This document shows, piece by piece, positions 30,085-39,576 of a stretch of DNA of 43,144 bases (positions within the stretch are counted from its first letter, which is position 1; each line of letters begins with the position of its first letter). Source of the stretch: Stentor coeruleus (Eukaryota; Ciliophora; Heterotrichea; Heterotrichida; Stentoridae). The stretch spans positions 1 through 43,144 of the forward strand of contig MPUH01000616.1 in NCBI GenBank assembly GCA_001970955.1. The letters are read 5' to 3'. The position numbers were made by a program, and so were the translations under genes. The notes under the pieces were generated by a model that was not told the DNA's origin, did not search any database, and saw only the letters and a program-made list of their open reading frames with translations.

Positions 30085-30630
30085 CTAAAATTTAAGTTGA
30101 AGGTAGTTTTGGTATAGTTATTGATGGATTTTATGTGTTTTATATGGATTTTATTAAAATAGTTTTGTTTTAATGATATAAAATTATGATATAAATGATA
30201 CTAATAATTGAAGGAAATATGATTGTTAAGTTTAACTATTTTTGCTTATTTATTACATATTTGAAATTATTATTAAAAAGAAAAATATGTATTTAGACAT
30301 TTAGAAGACGGTGGTAAGAAAAGACCAAAATAATAAAGAAGAATTTGGAGAATTAATGCATAAGTGATACTTACAGTAAATAAAGGTTTGGTTATTTGCT
30401 GAATGGAATATTCCTATAAGTCCTGATCCACCATCTCAGCGTATACAAACCTCGCAATAAAGGGCTGCTGAGCTAAATCTTTGCTCGTTCATGAGTATAA
30501 GCTATAAGTGTGGACTCTTCCTATAACCAGGAAGATCCTATTAGTTAGTCCTAATTTGTAATGAAGTTTCTTCTTATTAAAATGTCTATATTTAACTATA
30601 ACTAATGGTTTTTTAACTATATTTTATAAC
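30085..30630. other. Intergenic region with a higher-GC island
   Basis: 546 bp without an annotated gene. About 30400-30545 differs clearly from its surroundings (see separate entry). The rest is AT-rich flank, G-rich just after the channel gene. Confidence 0.5.
30395..30550. ncRNA. Candidate structured RNA (unassigned)
   Basis: This stretch is visibly richer in G and C than the flanks and has balanced G and C, unlike any other intergenic segment here. It contains a strong hairpin, tcttcct-ataacc-aggaaga near 30515, extendable on the minus strand with one mismatch, a ctcagc...gctgag pairing spanning about 30 nt, and a ggaatattcc palindrome. No tRNA, U1-U6, SRP or RNase P consensus was recognised. 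Alternatively it is a coding relic: on the minus strand about 60 codons are open apart from one TGA. Strand is not determined. Confidence 0.25.
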
Positions 30631-31947
30631 ATGGAAAATTTAACAATTGATGATATAGCTATAGAAGAAAAACTTTACTTCCAGCCTCAAGTCTCAGAAG
30701 TATATAGAGGATACATTAAAAAAAGACCTCATGAGAAAATCTGCCTAAAAAAAGTGTTCATCCAAGACCATGAAGAAGCCAACAAAAAAATAGGTGAAGT
30801 TCTATCAATGGCAGAAGCCCATCATCCTCATGTAACAAACCTCATATCAGCTTTTCTTGAAACAAGCCAAAATTCAATAGGAAGTTTGTGCATAATCATG
30901 GAGTACTTCAATGAAGGTGATTTACAGACCTTAATAGACTCAAAAAGTTATTCAGATACAAAATGGACTGAATCAGAAATATTAAATTATGCTTGCCAAT
31001 TAACCGAAGCTTTATTTTATCTACAAACAAAAGGTATTTCGCATAGAGACCTTAAGCCAAAAAATATTTTCGTGTCTAATCAAGGCACTTTTTTAAAAAT
31101 TGGAGATTTCGGATTAAGTATTAAGGTCACACAATCAACAATGACTGCTGTCGGTTCACCTTTATATGTTAGTCCACTTGTAAGAAGTGCCTTAGCTCGA
31201 GCTATGGAAACCGGGATTTTTAAAGTTAATCATAATCCCTTCAAATCAGATGTTTATTCATTAGGGTTGATTTTGTTATACATGGCAACATTAAAATCAA
31301 TCGAAGAACTCTGTTCTATCAATACTCTTCAAACAAAAATAAAAGAGCGACTTGAAAAATTAGAAGATTATCCTATATTAAAATCCGTAATAGAAATAAT
31401 GCTTAAAGTCGATGAATCAGAAAGATGTGACTTTATTGAACTACACAATTATATAAACCGATTAAAAACAGGTCCTTTAATAGAATGTCCAGGATGCCAT
31501 ATAGAAAAACCAAAGAAAGAATATTTTGTTGTGAAAAGTGGAGAATATATGTGCAGGGATTGCACATTATCTTTTGAGCATTTCCCAAAACAAAAAATGT
31601 AGTTTTCATATAGAATATGTCAAACTTGTAACATGTTTCTCGAGCCAGACCTTGAATGCAACTGTTGTGTAGAAGAAAATCGATGTTTTATATGCAAAAA
31701 TATCCCTCATAACGGTTTATCATGTATACAAAGTCTAGTAAATTCTCTTTCAGATAGGACTTATAATATCAGCATGTTATGTACATGTAGAAGTCGTTTG
31801 ATACTAGACCCAGAATATCTTTATTTTCATTGCCCAAAATGCTTAATTTTCTTATGTTTAGTCTGCGGTTTACCTTTCACGCAAAAGAATCATGAAATAT
31901 GTCATTTTATGCTAAAACACCATCATAACCTAAAATCAATCCTCTAG
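30631..31947 (+). CDS. Kinase/Cys-rich-tail protein, two exons
   Basis: Exons 30631-31598 and 31614-31947, 433 residues. In the kinase domain: lysine in CLKK (K40 or K41), HRDLKPKN with D140, DFG 159-161, SPLVR in place of APE. A first zinc pair (CPGCHIE, CRDC) lies before the intron. Exon 2 has CQTCNMF, CNCCVEENRCFICKNIPHNGLSC and CTCR, CPKCLIFLCLVCG, HEIC. The intron position equals that of the gene at 24011, and its retention gives ATG-TAG. The stop lies only 31 bp before the start of the next paralogue on the same strand, an extremely tight tandem arrangement. Confidence 0.85.
31599..31613 (+). other. 15-nt intron in kinase/tail gene
   Basis: Sequence gtagttttcatatag, A at position 10. 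Removal joins the kinase exon to the Cys-rich exon in frame. Confidence 0.92.
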
Positions 31948-31978
31948 TATATTTTTTCCATAATAAATTTGTCTATAA

Positions 31979-33286
31979 ATGGAAAGATTTAATTTAGATG
32001 ACATAACACTACTTGAAAATATATATAACAGGAAAAATCTAATTGAAGTCTACAAAGCTAGATCAAAAAATCATCCAAATGAGATTGTCTGTGTGAAAAT
32101 AGTTACCATCAAATCACTTGAAGAAACTACAAATAAACTACGGGAAGCTATTGCAATGGCCGTAGCTTCACATCCAAATGTTGTCAAACTCTATACAACG
32201 GGGATTATTAAACCTGAAGGCAAAAATGAAAAAGAATTGTATATTTGTATGGAGTATCTACCTGAAGGGGATCTTAAAAAGCTTATTAGATACAGAGAAG
32301 AAAATAATAATTTTTGGACCCAAGATGAATTATTAATTTATGCCCAACAACTGATTGGAGCATTTACTTATTTACAAGAAAAGAATATCTGTCATAGAGA
32401 TATTAAACCTGAGAATATTTTAGTATCTAATCAAGGGACTTTATTGAAAATAAGTGATTTAGGAGCTGCGAGTAAAATTATGGATAATGATCTTACTATA
32501 CAAGGAACACTTACTTATATAAGCCCATCTGTAAGAAAAGCTTTAGCAGAATACAGGACAACTAATATATTCAGAGTTAATCATGATGCTTATAAATCTG
32601 ATGTTTATTCATTAGGAATTGTATTGCTTTATATGGCAAGTCTTAAAGAAGTAAAGCTATTTAATCTAGAAACACTTAAAGATGATATAAACAACAGGAT
32701 AAATGAACTTCCTTGCAATTTATGGAAAATCAAAAGCCTTATTTGGTATATGTTACAGGTAAATGAAGCAAATCGACCTGATTTTATTTTGCTAAAACAA
32801 ATTTTTGATAATTTAATTAGCGATACTAGAATTAAATGTCCTAATTGCCAACAGACTAGACTTTGGGTTAATTTTTATAAAGTTGGTGATGATGTTATGT
32901 GTAAAAATTGTGTTGAGAGTTTTAAAATTAACACCCAAATTAGGATGTATTGATTATTTAGGTATTGCATTTTATGTAATTATTTTCTTAATGAAACAAC
33001 CTGTTCATGTTTAGAAAATAATAAAAGATGCCTTGTTTGTAAAGATTATGATCATAAAACATCATCTTGTGTGTTGAAGTTGAAGGAAAGTTTAGAGGAA
33101 AGAAAATATTCGATTAAAATTCTGTGTGATTGCAAATCAGAGATTTGTTTGAATGAAAATTTTGTATTTAGATGTGATAGTTGTGGGGAATATTGCTTAG
33201 TATGTGGGAAAAAAATTAATGGGAGCGAGCATATATTGTGTGAATTTATGCTAAAATATTATGTTGAAATACAAGGATTAGAATAG
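31979..33286 (+). CDS. Kinase/Cys-rich-tail protein, two exons
   Basis: Exons 31979-32946 and 32962-33286, 430 residues. In the kinase domain: lysine in CVKI (K40), HRDIKPEN with D141, DLG (160-162) in place of DFG, SPSVR in place of APE. The zinc pair CPNCQQ and CKNC comes before the intron. After it come CILCNYF, CSCLENNKRCLVCKDYDHKTSSC and CDCK, CDSCGEYCLVCG, HILC. The first tail unit again fits C-x2-C-x4-H-x4-C. Intron retention gives ATG-TAT-TGA. This is the third member of the intron-containing subgroup. Confidence 0.85.
32947..32961 (+). other. 15-nt intron in kinase/tail gene
   Basis: Sequence gtattgattatttag, A at position 10. It lies at the same codon and phase as in the paralogues at 24011 and 30631. 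Confidence 0.92.
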
Positions 33287-33496
33287 TTATTTTTTATAAT
33301 GAGCTTAATAGAAAATAAGATTAAAAAAATAGGAATTGGATGGTTTAAGGAGGTATTTTAAAAGTGAATTTGAAGAGAGAATGATGTTGGATATAATGGT
33401 ATAAGGAGGTGTTTTTTTAGAGAATATTTTGGGGATTATGTTTTATTATTATATGACATTAAAATAATACTAGGTGTTAAAAGAGTTTATTTGATT

Positions 33497-33997
33497 TTAA
33501 TAGTATTTTTTCACTCTTATTCTAGATTTATGTTTGATGGTAGATTTCAGACTGTATTGGCTAGAGTTGATTCTTGGGAGTTTCGGGCATGAGGTTGCAA
33601 CATCTATTTTCTCTGGTTCAGTGTAATATATTCTCTCTCGAAGATCAAGCGGGGACTTTGATCTTGACGCATTTTCCTTAATTCTGATCGGGGATATTCT
33701 AATCTGAGGTAATACATTAATAGGAGTATTACTTCTGCGAGTATCGCTTTTTATATAATCTTGTTCTCTCTCATCATTCCCCTTCTGTGATATCATAACT
33801 TTGCTGTTTGAAGGTAATAATCTTAATAAAGGTTGGTGTATTTTCCATGTAGGAATCTCAGTTTTATCAATAGCATTAGAAGTTACAAGTGAAGGAATCC
33901 CATCTCTACCAAGTTTTTCTATTTTATTCTTGAACCTGCTAGAAAAATTCATACTAACCATGATAATATTTCTTATAAAGTTATTGAAATAATTCAA
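33497..33997 (-). CDS. Small basic protein of unknown function
   Basis: 166 residues if started at the first Met; Met13 or Met16 are alternatives. The sequence is basic and rich in Ser, Arg, Ile and Pro, with a Lys/Arg-rich C-terminus (KHKSRIRVKKYY). No domain, membrane segment or repeat is seen, and it is probably disordered. A frame this long without stops is unlikely by chance in such AT-rich DNA, which is the main support. It is convergent with the kinase/tail gene and divergent to the ArfGEF gene. Function cannot be given. Confidence 0.5.
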   Translation of the reverse strand: MNYFNNFIRNIIMVSMNFSSRFKNKIEKLGRDGIPSLVTSNAIDKTEIPTWKIHQPLLRLLPSNSKVMISQKGNDEREQDYIKSDTRRSNTPINVLPQIRISPIRIKENASRSKSPLDLRERIYYTEPEKIDVATSCPKLPRINSSQYSLKSTIKHKSRIRVKKYY

Positions 33998-34305
33998 AAT
34001 CAGTACAATTTCCTTATTAATTTTTATACCTCGGCATTAACCTTCAAATAATTATACCAAATTTCTAAATCCTCCTACCACAAAATAAAAAATTCCTAAC
34101 AAAAATCCTAATCCACCAACACCCTAAACTCACAATTTTCTTTGAAATTTTTTTCTAACACCCTAACACCTAACCCCAACTCCAAAAAAACCCCACATTT
34201 TAAAATCCGAACAACAATCTCCATCCTGCAAAAATCCTCAAAAAACTCCAACTATTTGACAAATCTCCTTTAAAAAAACCTAAACTAAAACAAAATAATT
34301 TGAAT
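33998..34305. promoter_or_regulatory. C-rich, G-poor 5' flank of the ArfGEF gene
   Basis: 308 bp between two divergent genes. The + strand from 34020 to 34230 is C-rich with very little G, the composition that precedes + genes here. No element is recognised. Confidence 0.45.
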
Positions 34306-35901
34306 ATGGGCAACAATGTTGACGCATGCCAATCCAAACAATCCTGCGGTGTAATTTCTATATAGACCTGTCTTGGTTGTAGCAATCTAGTTCTTGATGG
34401 TGGTGAATTTGCCATATATCGTGAAGTTGGGATTCCAAGAGGAAGACTTTTACCTGATAGTCTTAAGCATTTATCTTACAACGAAGTTCAATTCTTATAT
34501 TCAGCTGGATCAAGTAATCTAAGTTCTTTACGTTGGTATATATCTCAAGGTATAAATCCAAATACTTATGATGAGAACAGAACTAGTCCATTACATATAG
34601 CAGCAAGACAAGGAAGTCTTCAAATAATAAAAGAATTATTATCAAGTGGAGCCTGTATAAACCTAACAGATTGTGCTGGATGGACACCTTTACATGTAGC
34701 TGCTTATTATGGAAGAGCTTCTGCTGTTAATGAGCTGTTAAAACATGGTGCTGATTATGCTTTAGCTAATAGACGTGGAGAAACACCTTGGGATTTAGCA
34801 GGTAATGACTCGACTCAGCAGATTTTCCAGAAATACTGTCAAGAAGTAGATGTTGAAATGCCATCATCAAGAAAACATGTGGATTTATCCACTTTAGAAC
34901 TTGCTAATGTTTTACAGTCTATGAGATATGATCAAAGTACACCAATTATTGAAGAAACTAGTTCGGTTATACATCCATTATCTTGGGGAGTTGCTACACC
35001 AGCTATAAATAATCAGTTGTATCATGACCCATCACATGTTTTGATAGACAACTGTGTTAAATTGTTTAATAGTGAACCTTTGAAAGGGTTTAGTTTTCTT
35101 ATAGCTTTTGGTTGTGTACCTCCTATTGCTAAGGAAGTTGCTAAGTTTATGTTAACAAATAGACATTTGAATAAAGCATCTATTGGAGTTGTCCTTGGAG
35201 AAGGGTCTTGGTTTCATAAAGATATCGCAACTGAGTTTATGAAAAACTTAAACTTTGCGAATTTGCATATTGTTGAAGCGATTAGAAAAGTTATGTCTAA
35301 ATGTGTATTACCTAGTGAAGGGTCTAGATTAAACTGCTTGCTTTCAGCTTTTGCTGCGGTGTTTTCTAAAGAAAATTCTCATTTCGGAGGACCTGATGCA
35401 ATACAAGGTTTATGTTTTTCTATTATCATGCTAGAAGTTGAAGGGTTAAACAAAAAAGACTTTTTTAAGTCAGCTAAAGGTTTATTAGAAGGTAAAGATT
35501 ATCCAAATAGTGTCCTTTCGTGGATATATGATGAGATTATAAAAAACCCTATACCAAGACCTAGTGAAAGCCCATTACCTGAGAGTTTTGCTAATTTTGT
35601 ATATGAAGGAAGTGTGACAATACATAAGAAATCTTTATTAATTGGAATTTGTGATGATGTTTTGGTGTTTTTATCGCAAGTCAATAAATCGCCATATGCT
35701 ATTGCCATATTAAAAGATTGTGAAATTAGTGATAGTTGGTTACAAGGAAGTGTGGCTATAAAAAGTACAAAAGGAATAGTCACGGCTAAGTTTACAAAAG
35801 AAGGCCGGGTTAAAGTCAAAAAAGAGTCGATGTTGGTATTCAAAAGCGAGGACTGGCGTAAGTGGATGGAGATTATTAGAAATGTTATTGGTAATTCATA
35901 A
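34306..35901 (+). CDS. Ankyrin-Sec7-PH protein (Arf GEF)
   Basis: Exons 34306-34350 and 34366-35901, 526 residues. The Met at 34858 is internal; the upstream frame through the intron is open and encodes ankyrin repeats. The N-terminus MGNNVDAC fits N-myristoylation, with Cys 8, 14, 17 and 20 available for palmitoylation or zinc. Two clear ankyrin repeats lie at about 84-148 (TSPLHIAARQGS, WTPLHVAAYYGRA) plus a partial third. A Sec7 domain lies at about 240-420: FNSEPLKGFSFLI, the glutamic-finger region CVLPSEGSRLN with Glu kept, and FSIIMLEVEGLNK. A PH domain lies at about 430-526 (GSVTIHKKSLLIGI...WRKWMEIIRNVIG). Sec7 catalyses GDP-GTP exchange on Arf. The ankyrin addition is unusual and would target or regulate it. 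Confidence 0.88.
34351..34365 (+). other. 15-nt intron in the ArfGEF gene
   Basis: Sequence gtaatttctatatag, A at position 10. It is a phase-0 intron after codon 15. Removal joins MGNNVDACQSKQSCG to TCLGC and on to the ankyrin region. Confidence 0.9.
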
Positions 35902-35985
35902 TAACTTATGTTGAAATACTGATTTTTTACTTTAAAAAATAGTTTTTATTAAATATACACATATAAAAAAACCTAGCATTTACAT

Positions 35986-37405
35986 TCACCTTAATAGTGT
36001 AGTATTATTAGAAGCTTTTTCTTCATGATTAAAAGATATAGACTCCATATGGTCCATATCTATATAATTTAACACAGAAAATCCAATCTGCAAAAGCCTT
36101 CCAGTATAAATTTCTTGCCTATGAACGATTCTCCTCAACAAAGCATACTGCTTCGAGTTCTGGAATTTCGTAAAATAATTTATAGACAAATAATAAAATA
36201 TTTTATTTTTCGCAGCTTTAACATGATCAACAAACGATTCCTTCATATCCGCAACATAATTAAAAGAAACAATATCCGTCCTAAGCAAGCTTTCAATAAG
36301 ATCACTTTTATCTTGCATTTCAGGGTATATTAAAAAAGTCTCACATTTCATGTAAACTTCCAAAACATCGCATCCTGAATGGTCCAAGTTAGTTTCATTA
36401 GTTTTTAGCTCTAAATTCCTCATAAAACTCTCAAAATATTCTAAAGTAGTTTGATTTTGCAGTATAAGTTCAAGTGATTCCAACATTTCTAATGTAACAA
36501 CTTCTTCTGATTTATTATCACGATATGACCAAATTAATGGGTATACAATAGAAACAATAAATAAACAACAATTTCTAAGTATCCCTGGTATTGGTTCATA
36601 AGTCCCAAGATCTGCAGCAGGGAAGACTGAAAAAAAAGGAGTTATAAACCAAAACAACATCGCAACAAAAAGNAAAAAAAGGAGTTATAAACCAAAACAA
36701 CATCGCAACAAAAAGTTCTTGGATCATATTGAACCCATCAGAAATTTCTCGTAACAAGAAAATGCTATAAATAAAAAACACTTGCTCTAAANGTTCTTGG
36801 ATCATATTGAACCCATCAGAAATTTCTCGTAACAAGAAAATGCTATAAATAAAAAATATTTGCTCTAAACAACTTATCCATATATAAAAAGATTGAGAAT
36901 AATACTTATGTCTATCATATTCTGATGCAGGCATATATTCAGCAGCAGTACAATCAGATAAAACAATGATATCCATAATCACAAATGGCGTTAATCCAAT
37001 CATAAAAACCTTGAGCATCCACCTTTGTCTTATTCTATGAGAGTATTTATTAAACGAAAAATCTTGGTCGTCCCAATGTTTGTCTAGTTTGAAAATCAAA
37101 TAGATTCTATAAGCTCTAAGAACATAAGGGAAAAACATAATATAGTGGAAAATAAGGTTACCAGATTGACGGAATCTTAGGAACATGTTGCATTTAAGAT
37201 CTTTATCTGTCATGAAATGTTTTTCTAGATGATCTAATTGGGATAATAAAAGGATGCTTTGGAATAGATTTCCTAATAAAGATAATGAAAGCATAATTGG
37301 ACTACGACGCAATATAAATGGAGATTTACGTCGATGGATAATAAGAGCAAATGCTATGAGATAGACTATGGTAAATATTAGTCCTACGATGATAAAAGCT
37401 CTCAT
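35986..37405 (-). CDS. Seven-TM protein with C-terminal RGS domain
   Basis: Two assembly duplications (Ns at 36673 and 36792; offsets 42 and 79 bp) break the frame. The collapsed protein is 432 residues. Seven hydrophobic segments lie near 3-23, 37-56, 83-104, 131-151, 175-193, 205-225 and 235-254. Residues 266-385 resemble an RGS domain: LEYFESFMRN, DVLEVYMKCETFLIYPEMQDK-type helices and the terminal YFTKFQNSKQYALL, comparable to the YPRFLKSxxY end of RGS proteins. The layout resembles plant AtRGS1, a receptor-like protein that accelerates GTP hydrolysis by a G-alpha subunit. It could link an extracellular cue to G-protein shut-off. It ends with TGA, showing TGA is a real stop here. Confidence 0.8.
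36632..36870. repeat. Two assembly duplications around Ns (36673, 36792)
   Basis: 36632-36672 repeats as 36674-36714 without differences. 36714-36791 repeats as 36793-36870 with about two differences. Collapsing both gives one 7TM-RGS frame with exactly seven membrane segments; left uncollapsed, one helix is doubled and the frame breaks. Confidence 0.9.
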
Positions 37406-37944
37406 TTTTGTATTATGGGAATAATATTGGAATATAGTATAGAGAATGGGATTTGTATAAAATGGTGTGAGGAAATTAGAAAAAATGCTTAGATTATGGG
37501 GTTTTTAATATCCAAAAAACTGTATTTTAAGATTGTAAAGGAGAACAAATAGTGTAAAATTATGAAAATTGTTATGAAAAACTACAGGTAGTTTTTAGTT
37601 GGAAAAAAAGTCAGTGAAAGTCTGTATAAAAGTTTTATACACTCATATAAAATCAATAGTATTTATAGATTTAAAGTTAATCAGTATAGTAAAAACACTA
37701 ATAAAATACCCTTATTAACTTAATAACTTTATATTTTATATATAATAAAACACCTTAACACCCTGAATTTTCTTTTTTTCTTATTAAACTCTCCATATAA
37801 TCAACTTGATTAATGTCAGAATCTCAACTCTTCATTGCAGCAGTTTATAAAGCAGATCTCAATGAAATCTATAGGGTCCTCAGAAGAACTNACCCTGAAT
37901 TTTCTTTTTTTCTTATTAAACTCTCCATATAATCAACTTGATTA
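37406..37944. other. Divergent intergenic region with assembly duplication
   Basis: 539 bp between the 7TM-RGS gene (-) and the DHHC gene (+). 37760-37889 and 37892-38021 are copies around N 37891, so the true spacing is about 132 bp shorter. The rest is AT-rich, G-rich next to the minus gene and C-rich next to the plus gene. No other feature is seen. Confidence 0.65.
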
Positions 37945-38021
37945 ATGTCAGAATCCCAACTCTTCATTGCAGCAGTTTATAAAGCAGATCTCAATGAAAT
38001 CTATAGGGTCCTCAGAAGAAC
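37760..38021. repeat. Near-identical direct repeat around N (37891)
   Basis: About 130-bp copies separated by one N, with a t/c difference in the coding part. Both copies hold the start codon of the DHHC gene (37813 and 37945); only the second is continuous with the rest. Confidence 0.9.
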
Positions 38022-39576
38022 CAGTGTCCATCCTTATATCTGTAAAGATGCTCGAGGTCACACAGCCATGCACATCGCAAGTTTGAATGCAAATTTATCC
38101 ATTATAAACTTTCTAGCAGATTTCGTAATATAAACTCAGACATTCATCAAATACAAACTTGATGCTGTGAATATCTTAGAAAATTGGGTCAATATGCCTA
38201 CAGATGAAGGTTTTCTAGCCGCTCATTTCGCAGCATTTCGAGGACATATGGTAATATTGATATAGAAAATATTAAAAAAGCTTATTTCCTTAGGGACAAA
38301 TGTTAAAGCTGTAAACAAACAAGGCTTAACCTTAATGCATGTAGCAGCTCAAGGTGATCAAGCTTTACCTTTAGTATACTTAAAAGAATTAGGTCTACCA
38401 ACAAATGATTTAGATGAAAAAAATGGGACACCTTTACATTGGGCTTCTTATATGGGTTGTGAAGTTGCTGCAGCTGTACTTTTGTCATGGCCAATAAATG
38501 TTAATCATCAAGATGATGATGGTGAAACACCACTTCATTTAGCCACTTTGGCAGAAAACACAAGAATAGTTCGTAATTTGCTTTTAAAAGGGGCAAATCG
38601 TGGCTTGGTTGATAAAAAAAACAAAATGCCTTTAGATATATCGATAGAAAAAAACCATAAAACTCTTATATCAATGTTGAAAAAACCAGGGGTTTTTTCC
38701 GAGTGTGGAGTCCGACCTCCTCTTCGTCCACCACAACCTAATTACCTTTCAGTTGCTGTTCTTATAATATTTTTTGGTGGTGGAACAATCAACACTATTC
38801 TTTTTTCAATTCAATATGTTCATATGATAGGAAGTATCTTATACTGCATCCTTATAGCTTTTACATTTATCATATTCGCTATTGTTTTAAACAGAAACCC
38901 AGGGTATATAACTCAAGATCCAAATACCACATTGTTATCTTTATATGAAAAATATGAAAGTCATTTAGTATGTCCTGATTGTGTTATATATCGTCCGCCA
39001 CGTTCCCGACATTGTCAATGCTGTGATAAATGTGTAGAAAAATTCGATCATCATTGTCCTTGGGTTAGTAACTGTATTGGCGCTAGGAATCTTGGATGGT
39101 TTTTTGCTTTTATCAACTCAATATGGATTTCTTTAGTTTATTCAGTAATTGTCTCAATTATCGTCATTAGTAGCAAAGAAAGAGAATTGGGTATTTCAGA
39201 AATCCCTCAGGTCGTCGATAGGATTTTTGCTGCAATTACAGGTTTTTTAGCTTTAGTTTTTCTTGGTCCTGTTAGTTATTTGGTATATGTTCATTATAAT
39301 AACTTTATTAAAAACAGCACAACAAATGAAAGGTTTTCGAAAAATACTCAACTTAAAGAAGAAGATAAGACTAGTACTTTATCGTATGTGACTATTGATC
39401 AGAGTAAGATAAAAAATTTCACTGAGATGTGTTGTAATAAAGGAAAACCTAAAAGAGTGTCTATTGAATTTAGAAAGGTAGAAGAAATAGATCAGGATTA
39501 TAAAGATATTTTGAAGAATTTTGAGCAACAGTATGGGTCGCCAAGGTCAGCGTCTATGATCGATATAATGAAGTAG
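37945..39576 (+). CDS. Ankyrin-DHHC palmitoyltransferase (HIP14/Akr1 type)
   Basis: Three exons (37945-38124, 38140-38250, 38266-39576), 533 residues. Ankyrin repeats fill about residues 1-255 ([52 protein letters not shown]). Two TM segments follow at about 262-312. The DHHC cysteine-rich domain lies at about 330-380 ([35 protein letters not shown]), then two more TM segments and a cytosolic tail. It transfers palmitate to Cys of target proteins through the DHHC Cys. Ankyrin-DHHC enzymes (ZDHHC17/13, yeast Akr1) reside in Golgi or endosomal membranes and use ankyrin repeats to select substrates. All active-site residues are present. Confidence 0.93.
38125..38139 (+). other. 15-nt intron 1 of the DHHC gene
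   Basis: Sequence gtaatataaactcag, A at position 10, phase 0. Without removal the frame stops at TAA inside the intron. Confidence 0.9.
38251..38265 (+). other. 15-nt intron 2 of the DHHC gene
   Basis: Sequence gtaatattgatatag, A at position 10, phase 0. Removal joins the ankyrin helix [11 protein letters not shown] to [13 protein letters not shown]. Confidence 0.92.

Noticed and set aside
30395..30550. U1, U4 or RNase P RNA
   Set aside because: An atacttac string and a gaggttt string are present, but the rest of each consensus (stem-loops, Sm site, conserved cores) was not found.
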